From: Planctomycetota bacterium
GTDB taxonomy: Bacteria; Planctomycetota; Planctomycetia; Planctomycetales; Planctomycetaceae
Assembly: GCA_003671275.1 (NCBI GenBank)
Contig: QWPB01000007.1
Location: 50,908 to 114,907 of the forward strand
Reading direction: 5' to 3'
DNA: 64,000 nucleotides
This document shows positions 46,188-58,384 of the stretch, piece by piece. The notes under the pieces are model-generated. The model made no database searches and was not told where the DNA came from. It worked only from the letters and a program-made list of their open reading frames with translations. The translations under genes were made by a program, and so were the position numbers. How positions within the stretch are numbered: position 1 is the stretch's first letter; each line of letters opens with the position of its first letter.

Positions 46188-47273
46188 ATGAAGTTTGTGA
46201 TTCCGGGTTTGTTGCTCTCACTTTTGGCCTGGAGTATTTGGCGCGAGTCTCAAGACCGGGCGATCGCTTCGGGGGACCTCCCCGAGTTAGAAGTTACCCG
46301 GGGATGGGCCTTGGAAACCTCGTGTCAGGAGTGCCACTCCCAATCTCAGTCATTCGCCGAAACCGGACATGCCTTAACGCTGCGACCAGCCAGTGATCCG
46401 GTCTTACGACAATTGATCCAGTCTCTTAATACAACCCCCGCTGCCCAACGGGACAGCATGCAGGTCTCCACGGAGGGACGCTTTCCGCGTGTTCAACACC
46501 GGGAAGGACAGCACGCAAACGATGCGGAGTTGGATTGGTGCTTCGGATCAGGACGTCACGCACGAACCTGGGTGGGGACGCTGCCTGACAGCGATGGAGC
46601 CACGAACCTGCTGGAGTTTCGCTGGACCTGGTACCGCGACGTGGATGGATTTCAGGTGACACCGGGACAACCCACAGAGTTGGATTCCGGGTATTACTCT
46701 CACTTGGGCGTCCTGTTTGACCAGCCGAAAGCTCGCCGCTGCTTTGGCTGTCATGCCACCCACTTACCGGTGGATGCCGGGCAGATTCAAGTTGCAAAAA
46801 TCCAGGCGGGAGTCACCTGTCAGCGCTGTCATGGCCCTCGGGAGGCTCATGTTCAAACCGGAGGATCCATCCAGGAGCACCGTTGGTCGGGCCTGTCTCG
46901 CGATGAGCAAGTGGCTCGGTGTGCGGAGTGCCACCGGCATCCGGAAGAACAGACTCCCGATTCAATTCATATCGGGAACCCGGACATCGTGCGGTTTCAG
47001 CCCGTCGGCCTGATGCAGTCCGAATGCTTTCAAAGATCGAAGATGACATGTACCAGCTGCCATGACCCTCACCAGACGATGGAATCGCAGAACTCGGGTG
47101 GAATCTGGCAATGTATACAGTGTCATGATGGAAAGCAGGACGACCGTCCGGTCTGCGGATCTGGTCAGTTGGACAACTGTCTCTCTTGCCATATGCCGAA
47201 GGTGTCGATGGATCGGCCGGTGCGATTCACGGATCATTGGATTCGTATTCCATCGGAAAAGCCGCTGCCATGA
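46188..47273 (+). CDS. Seven-haem c-type cytochrome
   Basis: Exported multihaem cytochrome of 361 residues, with an N-terminal hydrophobic anchor or signal (residues 1-16). Seven CxxCH haem sites are present in order: CQECH, CFGCH, CQRCH, CAECH, CTSCH, CIQCH and CLSCH. The first follows TRGWALETS, the last comes before MPKVSMDRPVRFTDHWIR. The spacing of sites and the segment CFGCHATHLPVDAG recall planctomycete cytochromes linked to TPR proteins. The last four bases overlap the next gene (ATGA). The electron donor or acceptor is unknown. GGTGAG precedes the ATG at 46188. Confidence 0.93.
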   Translation: MKFVIPGLLLSLLAWSIWRESQDRAIASGDLPELEVTRGWALETSCQECHSQSQSFAETGHALTLRPASDPVLRQLIQSLNTTPAAQRDSMQVSTEGRFPRVQHREGQHANDAELDWCFGSGRHARTWVGTLPDSDGATNLLEFRWTWYRDVDGFQVTPGQPTELDSGYYSHLGVLFDQPKARRCFGCHATHLPVDAGQIQVAKIQAGVTCQRCHGPREAHVQTGGSIQEHRWSGLSRDEQVARCAECHRHPEEQTPDSIHIGNPDIVRFQPVGLMQSECFQRSKMTCTSCHDPHQTMESQNSGGIWQCIQCHDGKQDDRPVCGSGQLDNCLSCHMPKVSMDRPVRFTDHWIRIPSEKPLP

Positions 47274-49375
47274 CTCATCGATTTCCCTGGACTTCATTTG
47301 GTGTCTGGCTTGCGGCGTGCCTCTTGATCGCCGGATCGATCACCGCACATGGCGTACGTTCGGACGGCTTGCCGACCGCCATGCCTTCGGGTTTGGCGTC
47401 GTCCAGCTGGTCCGTTCCCGGGGCCCAGTGGGTACTCATTCCTCCGGTCATCCGCAACGTACTCGCCGTGCTGGGGGGGGCTTGGGCGATTACGGCGTTG
47501 TGTCGCGATCTGGAGGTGTCGCGATCGTGGAGCTTGTTTCCCCTGCTAATGGGCCTCAGCCTGCTGTTCCAGCCGGGAGATGGGGTTGCCATGGTGCTGT
47601 TATACCTGGTCGCCCGAATGGGGCCCAAAACAGAGTCCACTACTCAAGACTGGCAGCTGGCAGGGATCGGGGTGACGGCGATCTTGATGACGCTGGAGTT
47701 TGGGCTGGTGCTGGGGGCGGTGCTGGTGAAGTTATGTCAGCCCGCAAGCAATGAGGTTCGTCCTGGCGTCGGGCGGCGACTGATCTTCCCCAGTCTTTGG
47801 CTGGCAGGGGTCATCGGCACCGCGATGGTAATCCCCGGATTTTCTTGGGCAGCCATTCGACCTGTCAGTTGGCTATGGATGCGACCGGCAGCATCCATGA
47901 TGCCTTCGTTGCATCCGGCGTGGGACTCGATGCAATTCACGCTTCCTCTGGTTCTGGTGGCGACGACATGCATTGTTCACTTTCGTTCGGAACGCAATGT
48001 TTCGCGAATCGTGTGGATGCTGATCCTCGTCGGGGTTGCGATTCAGTCTCAACGCTACCTGTTTTTGGGGCTGTGTGGGCTCTGGCTCTGGTTACGGCCT
48101 CGCACGGTGACGGGATGTCCTACTCCGGGATTTGGGCCCCTGCTCGTTGTGTGTCTGATTCTTTCCGGAGGCTATGGGATTTATGGAATGGGCTGGGCAA
48201 CCCTACTGACGGGACAGACAATCGTTCGAAGCATTGATCCCACGCTCTGGGACTCTCGTGGAAGGGTGGTGCTGATGAATCTTGATCACTCGGCTCACTG
48301 GAGTTCACCCCTGGCTCAGGAACGGTTTGAACTCTTGCTCGATGATCGTTGGGATTCCTGGGGAGGGGCCTTGAAGGGCGGATCGCTGAGTGATTACGTC
48401 GCATTTTGTCGCGATCTGCGAGAAGTCCGGGACCTTCGATACCGGCGAGTGGACGGGACGTGGGGGGGCTATCAATCCCGTATGGAAACCTGGAATCCGA
48501 TGTTGCTCGTGGTGGATAGTTCCGACCATTTGTCGATCCGAGGATTATCCCTCAGTCCCGATTGGCGAATCATGGGGATCGATGGCCAGCAGACAATTTT
48601 CGGCAGGGTAGGCGATCCCCGGAATACCATCCAGATCCGGCATGCGCTCGACTGTCTGATGACCCTGGAGTGGCCCGCGCGGCTCGATCAGTTCACGCTC
48701 GATAACACACTGGTGTCGGGCGACTCCCACGAAGATCAGCAGGTTGCTGGAGCAATGTGTTCGTTGCGGTTTCCCTACGCGGCGCTGCGGTTGGCTCGGC
48801 ACGATCAACAGAACCACGCACTTCGGGCTCGGTGTCTTCTGGAACTGGCCCATCGAGTGGCCAGTCATTCATCGACGGGATCGCTACTGGATCAGTTTCG
48901 TGCGGTCATCGTGGTTCAACAGTCCTTGAGTCACAGAACCTTGGAACCAGAGATCCGGAAGACCATGGATCGAGGGCTTCAAGCCCTTCTTGACCGGACC
49001 ACGCCGCCATTAAAGCCAAACCCAGACGAACTCTCTCGCCTCCGAATGGCGTTTCTCACGGGGAATTCATCGGAGATTCAGCATCTCCTGATCGGCTTGC
49101 CGCCGGTTCAGGCCAACTATTATCAGATCCTGGTACGCTCTCCAGGATTACCTCCCGATGAAATCGTGGTCGAATTGAAAAATGCCATTCCCCCACTTGT
49201 GGGTCAGGTTCCCGACTCGACCCTCTCGGAGTGCCACTTCTATCTCGGTTGTGCCGCCCTGGAATCGGGACGGATTGAGATCGCAATTCCCGCCTTCGAA
49301 GAGAGCCGACAGCTGGCGCCGAATAGTCCCTTTCGAATGATTCGCGAGCTCTATTTGAATCAGTTGCGACGATGA
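47270..49375 (+). CDS. Large membrane protein coupled to the seven-haem cytochrome
   Basis: A 701-residue protein whose ATG overlaps the cytochrome stop (ATGA at 47270-47273). About nine hydrophobic helices cover roughly residues 10-330 (for example VWLAACLLIAGSITAHG, LLFQPGDGVAMVLLYLVARM and LPLVLVATTCIVHF). The C-terminal 370 residues are soluble with helical repeats that resemble TPRs near the end (CHFYLGCAALESGRIEIAIPAFEESRQLAPN). I do not recognise the family; the layout resembles membrane proteins with glycosyltransferase-C-like helices but lacks visible catalytic motifs. Coupling to a multihaem cytochrome suggests they act in one electron-transfer or maturation complex. Confidence 0.8.
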   Translation: MTHRFPWTSFGVWLAACLLIAGSITAHGVRSDGLPTAMPSGLASSSWSVPGAQWVLIPPVIRNVLAVLGGAWAITALCRDLEVSRSWSLFPLLMGLSLLFQPGDGVAMVLLYLVARMGPKTESTTQDWQLAGIGVTAILMTLEFGLVLGAVLVKLCQPASNEVRPGVGRRLIFPSLWLAGVIGTAMVIPGFSWAAIRPVSWLWMRPAASMMPSLHPAWDSMQFTLPLVLVATTCIVHFRSERNVSRIVWMLILVGVAIQSQRYLFLGLCGLWLWLRPRTVTGCPTPGFGPLLVVCLILSGGYGIYGMGWATLLTGQTIVRSIDPTLWDSRGRVVLMNLDHSAHWSSPLAQERFELLLDDRWDSWGGALKGGSLSDYVAFCRDLREVRDLRYRRVDGTWGGYQSRMETWNPMLLVVDSSDHLSIRGLSLSPDWRIMGIDGQQTIFGRVGDPRNTIQIRHALDCLMTLEWPARLDQFTLDNTLVSGDSHEDQQVAGAMCSLRFPYAALRLARHDQQNHALRARCLLELAHRVASHSSTGSLLDQFRAVIVVQQSLSHRTLEPEIRKTMDRGLQALLDRTTPPLKPNPDELSRLRMAFLTGNSSEIQHLLIGLPPVQANYYQILVRSPGLPPDEIVVELKNAIPPLVGQVPDSTLSECHFYLGCAALESGRIEIAIPAFEESRQLAPNSPFRMIRELYLNQLRR

Positions 49376-49394
49376 CAGTTGCCTGCCGCGGGAG

Positions 49395-51443
<2,049 letters not shown>

Positions 51444-51690
51444 GACAACCTCCACTCACCATCCGGGGAACGAGGTCGAATAATTTCACACACGGGCCAG
51501 CCGCCCGTGGAGACGAAGTGGGTTGTACTGATGGCAGTTGCCCGAAGCACAGCCTCGGTCTCGTTAAGATTATCAGGCGTGTCCAACGAAGCGGCAATAC
51601 CAATCCCCGCTGGAACATCGTCAATTAACCGAATGTCGTCGTATGGGTTGGGTCAAGCGGACTCCAGATTCGCAGGATACCCCAGGGGAG

Positions 51691-53304
<1,614 letters not shown>

Positions 53305-53384
53305 CGGCGGTCCTTTTCAAGCCACATCTCCCCGCAGAACACGGATCATCGGGGAGCCGTTCAGAAATGTACCTCACCGGGATG

Positions 53385-53430
53385 CGGACCGGAATGTCCG
53401 TATCACGAAACCGAAGACAGACATTCCTGG
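53385..53430. repeat. Intergenic palindromic repeat, copy D plus half copy
   Basis: CGGACC-GGAA-TGTCCG at 53385-53400 is a short imperfect stem with the same GGAA loop. At 53417-53430 the sequence AGACAGACATTCCTG is the reverse complement of the common CAGGAATGTCTG core, without a matching second arm. Confidence 0.5.
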
Positions 53431-53632
53431 ATGCGGGTGTGACAGGCATTTTCTGTTGTCCCCCCAATGTAACTTCGGAGGCGGGAACTGCGGAAGGGGG
53501 CGATGAGCTAATGGGTTCATTTGATGCGTCGAGGAGGAGCTGGAACTGGGGAATCTGGTTCTTGCTCTCCGGCAGGGCCGGAACACAGTCGATCGGGGTG
53601 CGTCCGGCAATCACCTGTCGGGAGCGTTGCCC

Positions 53633-53668
53633 TTCGCTTTGCGAAAGAACGGTCTTTCGCAGGGCGAA
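53633..53668. repeat. Long hairpin, 16 base pairs
   Basis: TTCGCTTTGCGAAAGA pairs over its full length with TCTTTCGCAGGGCGAA (two G-U pairs), loop ACGG. It is not followed by a T-run on either strand, so it is not a typical terminator. Likely another dispersed palindrome. Confidence 0.65.
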
Positions 53669-53861
53669 ACGCGACAATGATGGTTGAACAACGTCCCGGA
53701 TTTCCATCCCGGAGAGCGAGTGGAAAAAAGAATACACGCCGATCACCGACAGTGGCGAGCCCTCGATTTGAGGGATAAATCAGACGAATTGCGACGGACC
53801 GATCAAGCCTCATCGCGAATCGCACCGGGAATGTTATTATCTATCACCTCTGCCCCGCTGG

Positions 53862-55640
53862 ATGACCTCACGGGAACCGCATGTGGGAATTCGCTGTGCC
53901 CTCCGCCGTAATTGTGCCTTCGCCGCCCTGATTGTAGGGGCTCTGGGCTTCCTGATGATGATCGGATGTGAGCCCGCAGCTTCTCGTACTGCGCCCGGCG
54001 TGGTCGAGTTGACGGCTTCCGGGGAAGAGAATTCACCTCCGGAAAGCCCCTCCACTCAGGAGTCCGACTGGTTTGTTGACTGGACTGCCGCCAGTGGGCT
54101 TCGCTTTCAGTATTCCACTGGGCGGGAGGTCGGTCGCAATACTATTTTGGAAACGGTGGGGGGTGGGGTTGGGGTACTGGACTATGACGAGGATGGCCAG
54201 CCCGACCTGTTCTGTTCCGGCGGTGGAACTATCGACGCCGTGACTGTTGTTCCCCAGGGACGCTCTTGCGGTCTGTTCCGGAATACCGGCGGTGCCAGGT
54301 TCCGGGAGACAACCCTCGTCGCGGACATGAGTGGCAGTGAATTTTACTCACATGGGTGTACTGTCGGTGATGCCAACAACGATGGATTCCCCGACCTGCT
54401 GGTGACGGGATACGGTCGGATCGCATTGCTGATGAATCAGGGGGATGGCACGTTCCAGGACGAATCGCTGTTCGCTGGTTTGAGTCGTTCGGACTGGCAC
54501 ACGGCAGCCGCATGGGGCGATATCAATGCGGATGGAGCCTTGGATCTATTTGTGACCGGCTATGTCGATTGGGTTCCCACTGACTCGCAACCAGCCGATA
54601 TTCCGGCTCCACAGAATTATCACCCCGTTGCGGATCATCTCTGGGTGAACTCGGGCGACGGACGATTTGTGGACGTTTCGGACTCGGCGGGGGTGCGACA
54701 CGATGGTATGGGGCTGGGCGTCATCGCCGCTGATCTCAACGAGGATCGCCGGGTCGACTTTTACGTGGCGAATGATGTCGTCGAGAACCACTTCTACCTT
54801 GGGGCGGAGTCGTTGCCGCTGCGCGAAGTAGCTGCCACAGCCGGTGTGGCCTTCAACGAGTCGGGCAGCCCCGAGGGCAGCATGGGAGTTGACTGTGCGG
54901 ATGTGAATGGAGATGGACGTCTGGACTTGTGGGTGACCAACTTTGAGATGGAAGATAACTCCCTGTACCTGAATCTGGGCGATGCGCAGTTTCAGCATGC
55001 GACGGCGGCCATGCGGCTGGCCGGAGTCTGTCGTTCACAGGTGAAATTCGGGACAGGATGGCGCGACTTCGACGGGGATGGCTGGCTGGATCTCTTTGTG
55101 GTCAGTGGCCATGTGCGGTATCGACCCGCAGGACAGGCGTTTCAGCAAGCCCCGACATTATGCCGCAACGATCACGGACGAGGATTGATTGAGGTTACCG
55201 CGTCCGGGGGGCACTGGTTCCGTCAGACGCACGCGGCGCGGGGGGCCGCGACGGCGGATCTGGATGGGGATGGTGGATTGGATTTGGTGATCAGCAGTCT
55301 GACGGAACCCGTGACGGTGCTTCGGAACCAGCATCCGGCGGAACATTCGATAAGCATTCGATTGATCGGGACAACGAGTCCACGAACGCCTGTGGGAGCC
55401 CGTGTACGAGTCAAGGCGGTGGGGCTTGAGCAGACGCGAAGCGTGACCAGTGGCTCGGGCTATCTGTCGCATTCGGATGATGCGATGCTGTTCGCCCTGT
55501 CGGCGGACGCGCCGAACTCGGAGGTGGCTGTCGCGTGGCCGTCAGGGCGAGACGAAGTGTATGAGGTGGCCCCACATACCGGGACCGCCCTGCTTGTTGA
55601 GGGACGCGGTCGCCTGCGAACCCCGCCGGAGGTGCCGTAA
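53862..55640 (+). CDS. ASPIC/UnbV and FG-GAP repeat lipoprotein (CRTAC1-like)
   Basis: A 592-residue exported protein. The N-terminal signal ends in ALGFLMMIGCEPAAS, giving a lipoprotein Cys at about residue 36. Seven or more FG-GAP calcium-loop units follow, such as DYDEDGQPDLF, DANNDGFPDLL, DINADGALDLFV, DVNGDGRLDLWV, DFDGDGWLDLFV and DLDGDGGLDLVI, which predict a beta propeller. The C-terminus has the ASPIC/UnbV domain, GARVRVKAVGLEQTRSVTSG and VAWPSGRDEVYEVAP. Such proteins are common in planctomycetes, with unproven function, probably in surface adhesion or binding of extracellular material. The TPR gene starts within its stop codon (TAATG). Confidence 0.93.
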   Translation: MTSREPHVGIRCALRRNCAFAALIVGALGFLMMIGCEPAASRTAPGVVELTASGEENSPPESPSTQESDWFVDWTAASGLRFQYSTGREVGRNTILETVGGGVGVLDYDEDGQPDLFCSGGGTIDAVTVVPQGRSCGLFRNTGGARFRETTLVADMSGSEFYSHGCTVGDANNDGFPDLLVTGYGRIALLMNQGDGTFQDESLFAGLSRSDWHTAAAWGDINADGALDLFVTGYVDWVPTDSQPADIPAPQNYHPVADHLWVNSGDGRFVDVSDSAGVRHDGMGLGVIAADLNEDRRVDFYVANDVVENHFYLGAESLPLREVAATAGVAFNESGSPEGSMGVDCADVNGDGRLDLWVTNFEMEDNSLYLNLGDAQFQHATAAMRLAGVCRSQVKFGTGWRDFDGDGWLDLFVVSGHVRYRPAGQAFQQAPTLCRNDHGRGLIEVTASGGHWFRQTHAARGAATADLDGDGGLDLVISSLTEPVTVLRNQHPAEHSISIRLIGTTSPRTPVGARVRVKAVGLEQTRSVTSGSGYLSHSDDAMLFALSADAPNSEVAVAWPSGRDEVYEVAPHTGTALLVEGRGRLRTPPEVP

Positions 55641-56833
55641 TGATGGGGGCCACTCCACCACCCGGGGGATCATCGAATGCCCCGCACGTCCGTGAGCCAG
55701 CGAGGTATTCGTGGCGAACAATGGCCAAGGGACTGGGGTTGCTGCTGTTGCTGGCGGGCGGGTGGTGGTACGGCCTGCGTCCGTATCAACTGATGAAGCA
55801 GGCCGAGGCCCAACTGCTCGATAACCCTCAGGCTGCGGCGGTGTTGCTGGAAGATGCGGTCTCCCTTTCTCCCACAGCCTTTCGCCGGGGCCGCCTGCTG
55901 TGGGCGCGGTCGCTCTTGCGGTCGGGAAGGTGGGAAGAAGCGATCGGGTGTTTCAGTCAGATCGATCGTCCCGAAAATGCCGGTCATGACCAGCTGATGC
56001 TGCTGGCCGATGAGGCCCTGGCAGCCCGGGTTGACATGCTCGCCCGCATGTCCCTGGAAGCTGTCCCGCCCTCCTCTGCTGAGTGGCCCCGTGCGGCACA
56101 ACAGCTGACATCCCTCTACCTGCAAACCGGGCGGGACGCCGCTGCACTTCAGTTAGCCCGGCAACTCGCAGCACTTCAGCCTGATAATCCGCAGCCCTGG
56201 CGGGTCATGTCGCAGATCCACGAACAGCAAATGGCTCTGACGGATTCCGCAGAGGCCCTGCGGAAATACCTTCCGCGAGAAACCGATCCCGCACTACAGA
56301 CGCTGGGTATCCGTTCACTCGTGCGGAACCTGATTCAGCTGGGGCAACGCGAAGAGGCCCGGCACTGGCAATCCCGAATATCTCCCGTCGGACATCCCGT
56401 CGATCGTCTACAGGAGGCCCAGTTGCGACGGCTAGAAGGGGACATCACCGGGGCTCAACTTGTGATGGATGCGCTGCTGACCGCCGAAGGCTGTCCCCTG
56501 GCGGCTTGGGAACTGCATGGAACGTTAGCCATGGATCGCGGCGATTACTCCGCCGCGGAACCGTCGTTTCAGCACGTCCTGCGGGAACAGCCGTGGAATC
56601 GGTCCGTTCATTACAAGCAGTTTCAGACGCTGACCAAACTGGGGCGTACCGCCGAAGCCGATCAACATTTGCAAGTCAGTCGTCGGCTGCTGGCGATGAC
56701 GAACCGCATTCTACAGCTTCGCAGCCAGCCGAGTCTGTCCAGCGCCGAACACCAGGAACTTATCGACGCACTGTACGCAACCGGCTTGAACGCGATGGCC
56801 GAACGGATGCGGCAGGCAATACCGCATCCGTGA
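55640..56833 (+). CDS. TPR-repeat protein with signal anchor, coupled to the ASPIC lipoprotein
   Basis: The 397-residue product starts in TAATG shared with the upstream gene, with GGAGG eight bases before. A Pro/Gly-rich start is followed by one hydrophobic anchor (LGLLLLLAGGWWYGL, about residues 31-46). The rest is tetratricopeptide-like: LLEDAVSLSPTAFRRGRLLW, WARSLLRSGRWEEAIGCFSQ, LYLQTGRDAAALQLARQLAA and HGTLAMDRGDYSAAEPSFQH. It probably sits on the periplasmic face, bringing together partners of the ASPIC lipoprotein. It ends 15 bp before the convergent pilT. Confidence 0.85.
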   Translation: MMGATPPPGGSSNAPHVREPARYSWRTMAKGLGLLLLLAGGWWYGLRPYQLMKQAEAQLLDNPQAAAVLLEDAVSLSPTAFRRGRLLWARSLLRSGRWEEAIGCFSQIDRPENAGHDQLMLLADEALAARVDMLARMSLEAVPPSSAEWPRAAQQLTSLYLQTGRDAAALQLARQLAALQPDNPQPWRVMSQIHEQQMALTDSAEALRKYLPRETDPALQTLGIRSLVRNLIQLGQREEARHWQSRISPVGHPVDRLQEAQLRRLEGDITGAQLVMDALLTAEGCPLAAWELHGTLAMDRGDYSAAEPSFQHVLREQPWNRSVHYKQFQTLTKLGRTAEADQHLQVSRRLLAMTNRILQLRSQPSLSSAEHQELIDALYATGLNAMAERMRQAIPHP

Positions 56834-56848
56834 ACGCGGGGCGGACGA

Positions 56849-58045
56849 TCAGAGCATCGCCGAACCTTTCACGTCGATTCCCTTGATCATCATCTTCAGT
56901 TCTTCGACGTTGGGGGATACTTCGAAGGCTGTCGGACGGTCAATATATTCCTTCTTGATGAAGTGGTAGATCGAATCGTTGAACAGCTGCATCCCTTCAT
57001 CTTTGCCCAAGCGGATGGCAGCGGAAAGTTTTTCGTCCCGGCCTTCGAGGATCAGTTTTCGGACGGTGCCGTTGAAGATCATGAGTTCGATGATGGGCAC
57101 TCGTTTGGGTTTATCGACGATGGTCGCCAGCAGCTTTTGAGCGGCGATGGCCTTCATGTTGAAGCCCATCGACGACCGCAGGGCCCGATGCATATCCTGG
57201 GGGAAGAGGTCGAGGATACGACCGATGGTCGAAGGGGCAGACGACGCATGGATCGTACCGAACACCAAGTGACCGGTCTCGGCAGCATGGATCGCGGTTT
57301 CGAAGGTGTCCTTGTCCCGCAATTCCCCCACCAGCATGATGTCTGGGTCCTGACGCACGGCCCCTTTCATGGCGACATGGAAGTCGGACGTGTCCATACC
57401 GAGTTCGCGCTGATTGATCAGTGCTTTGTCCTGGGTGTACACGAATTCAATGGGGTCTTCGATCGTCAGAATGTGAACCCGTTTGCGGTGGTTGATGAAG
57501 TCCAGCATCGACGCAATGGTGGTTGACTTCCCGGAGCCCGTGACCCCGGCCAGAAGCACCATTCCCTGTTCGTAGTCACACAGGCTGGCCATGACTGGCG
57601 GCAGATACAGCCCCTCGAAATTCGGGATGTTCTGTTCGACCTTACGCGCGACAAGCCCCGGCCTGCCCAGCTGGCGGAGAAGGTTTACACGGAACCGCCA
57701 GTTCTTGCCTTCATAGGGTACGATGTGCGAGAAGTCGGCCCCTCCCGTTTCGGCCATTACGTACTTATTACGCTCGTCCATCACTTCGAGGAACATCCGC
57801 CACATCTGCTCTTCGCTGATCGGCGGCATGTCCGTTTCGCGGAGTGTCCCACGGATACGCAGGATCATCGGCTTCCCCACCTGGAGATGCATGTCCGATG
57901 ACTCGAGCTTGATCTGCATCTTGAAGAGCTTGTTGATCTCCGGCTCATTCTCGGCCGTGACCTGGATGCGAGGGGAAAGAATCCGGGCGACGTCTTCTTT
58001 GGAAAGGGCCACTTTGGGCATGGATGAACCGCCACCACCTGCCAT
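56849..58045 (-). CDS. PilT/PilU-type retraction ATPase
   Basis: Twitching-motility ATPase of 398 residues. Walker A GVTGSGKST lies at 167-175, then the Asp box ILTIEDPIEFVYTQDKALIN, Walker B DIMLVGELRDKDTFETAI, the His box GHLVFGTIHASSAPSTIGRIL and the AIRLGKDEGMQLFNDSIY C-terminal motif close to PilT's AIREGMH. The N-terminal PAS-like region has LESSDMHLQVGKPMILRIRG. The Gly-rich start MAGGGGSSMPKV is unusual. PilT hexamers depolymerise type IV pili. It lies in the same minus-strand group as the prepilin peptidase, though not in one tight operon (339-bp gap with repeats). Confidence 0.92.
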   Translation of the reverse strand: MAGGGGSSMPKVALSKEDVARILSPRIQVTAENEPEINKLFKMQIKLESSDMHLQVGKPMILRIRGTLRETDMPPISEEQMWRMFLEVMDERNKYVMAETGGADFSHIVPYEGKNWRFRVNLLRQLGRPGLVARKVEQNIPNFEGLYLPPVMASLCDYEQGMVLLAGVTGSGKSTTIASMLDFINHRKRVHILTIEDPIEFVYTQDKALINQRELGMDTSDFHVAMKGAVRQDPDIMLVGELRDKDTFETAIHAAETGHLVFGTIHASSAPSTIGRILDLFPQDMHRALRSSMGFNMKAIAAQKLLATIVDKPKRVPIIELMIFNGTVRKLILEGRDEKLSAAIRLGKDEGMQLFNDSIYHFIKKEYIDRPTAFEVSPNVEELKMMIKGIDVKGSAML

Positions 58046-58384
58046 GGTTCTGCTCCTGAATCGAGATCGTATGTGAAGGATCGCACCGGGCTGCGAATGC
58101 CGCCGCCGAAGGATAAAACCATTGTCCCGCAGACGACGCAGCTTGGCAATTGAATCGGATGTCGCATCGCGGGAAGTGTCTGGGTCGGGAAAGCCGGCAG
58201 TGGGGTAGGCAAGATTGCCTGCCCCGCGATCTCAAGGGACACGATGCCCTGAGAGGGGCGTGACAGACAGGTTTGTCTGTCGTACCCCCTTTCCGGACGG
58301 ACACACTCGCGGGAAGGGGGCGTGTCCAGGAAATCTCCGGGGCCAGCTCCATGCGGAGTCGGGTGTGTGGGATTTTGACGACCG
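58046..58384. other. Intergenic region between prepilin peptidase and pilT
   Basis: A 339-bp spacer on the minus-strand run. It holds a compound repeat (58202-58281) and further short inverted repeats such as GGACAC/GTGTCC. No gene recognised. Confidence 0.55.
58202..58281. repeat. Compound intergenic palindromic repeat, copy E
   Basis: First module 58202-58225, GGGGTAGGCA-AGAT-TGCCTGCCCC, a ten-pair stem with one G-U. Second module 58262-58281, GACAGACA-GGTT-TGTCTGTC, an eight-pair stem. The order and spacing (about 37 bases) match copy A at 16543-16625, including the shared CGATCTC between them. Confidence 0.7.

Larger units (their letters stand above)
53305..53861. other. Divergent intergenic region with hairpins
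   Basis: A 557-bp spacer. It contains a GGAA-loop hairpin at 53385-53400, a reverse-oriented half copy near 53417-53430 and a strong hairpin at 53633-53668. Open frames cross it, but none looks like a gene. Confidence 0.55.
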
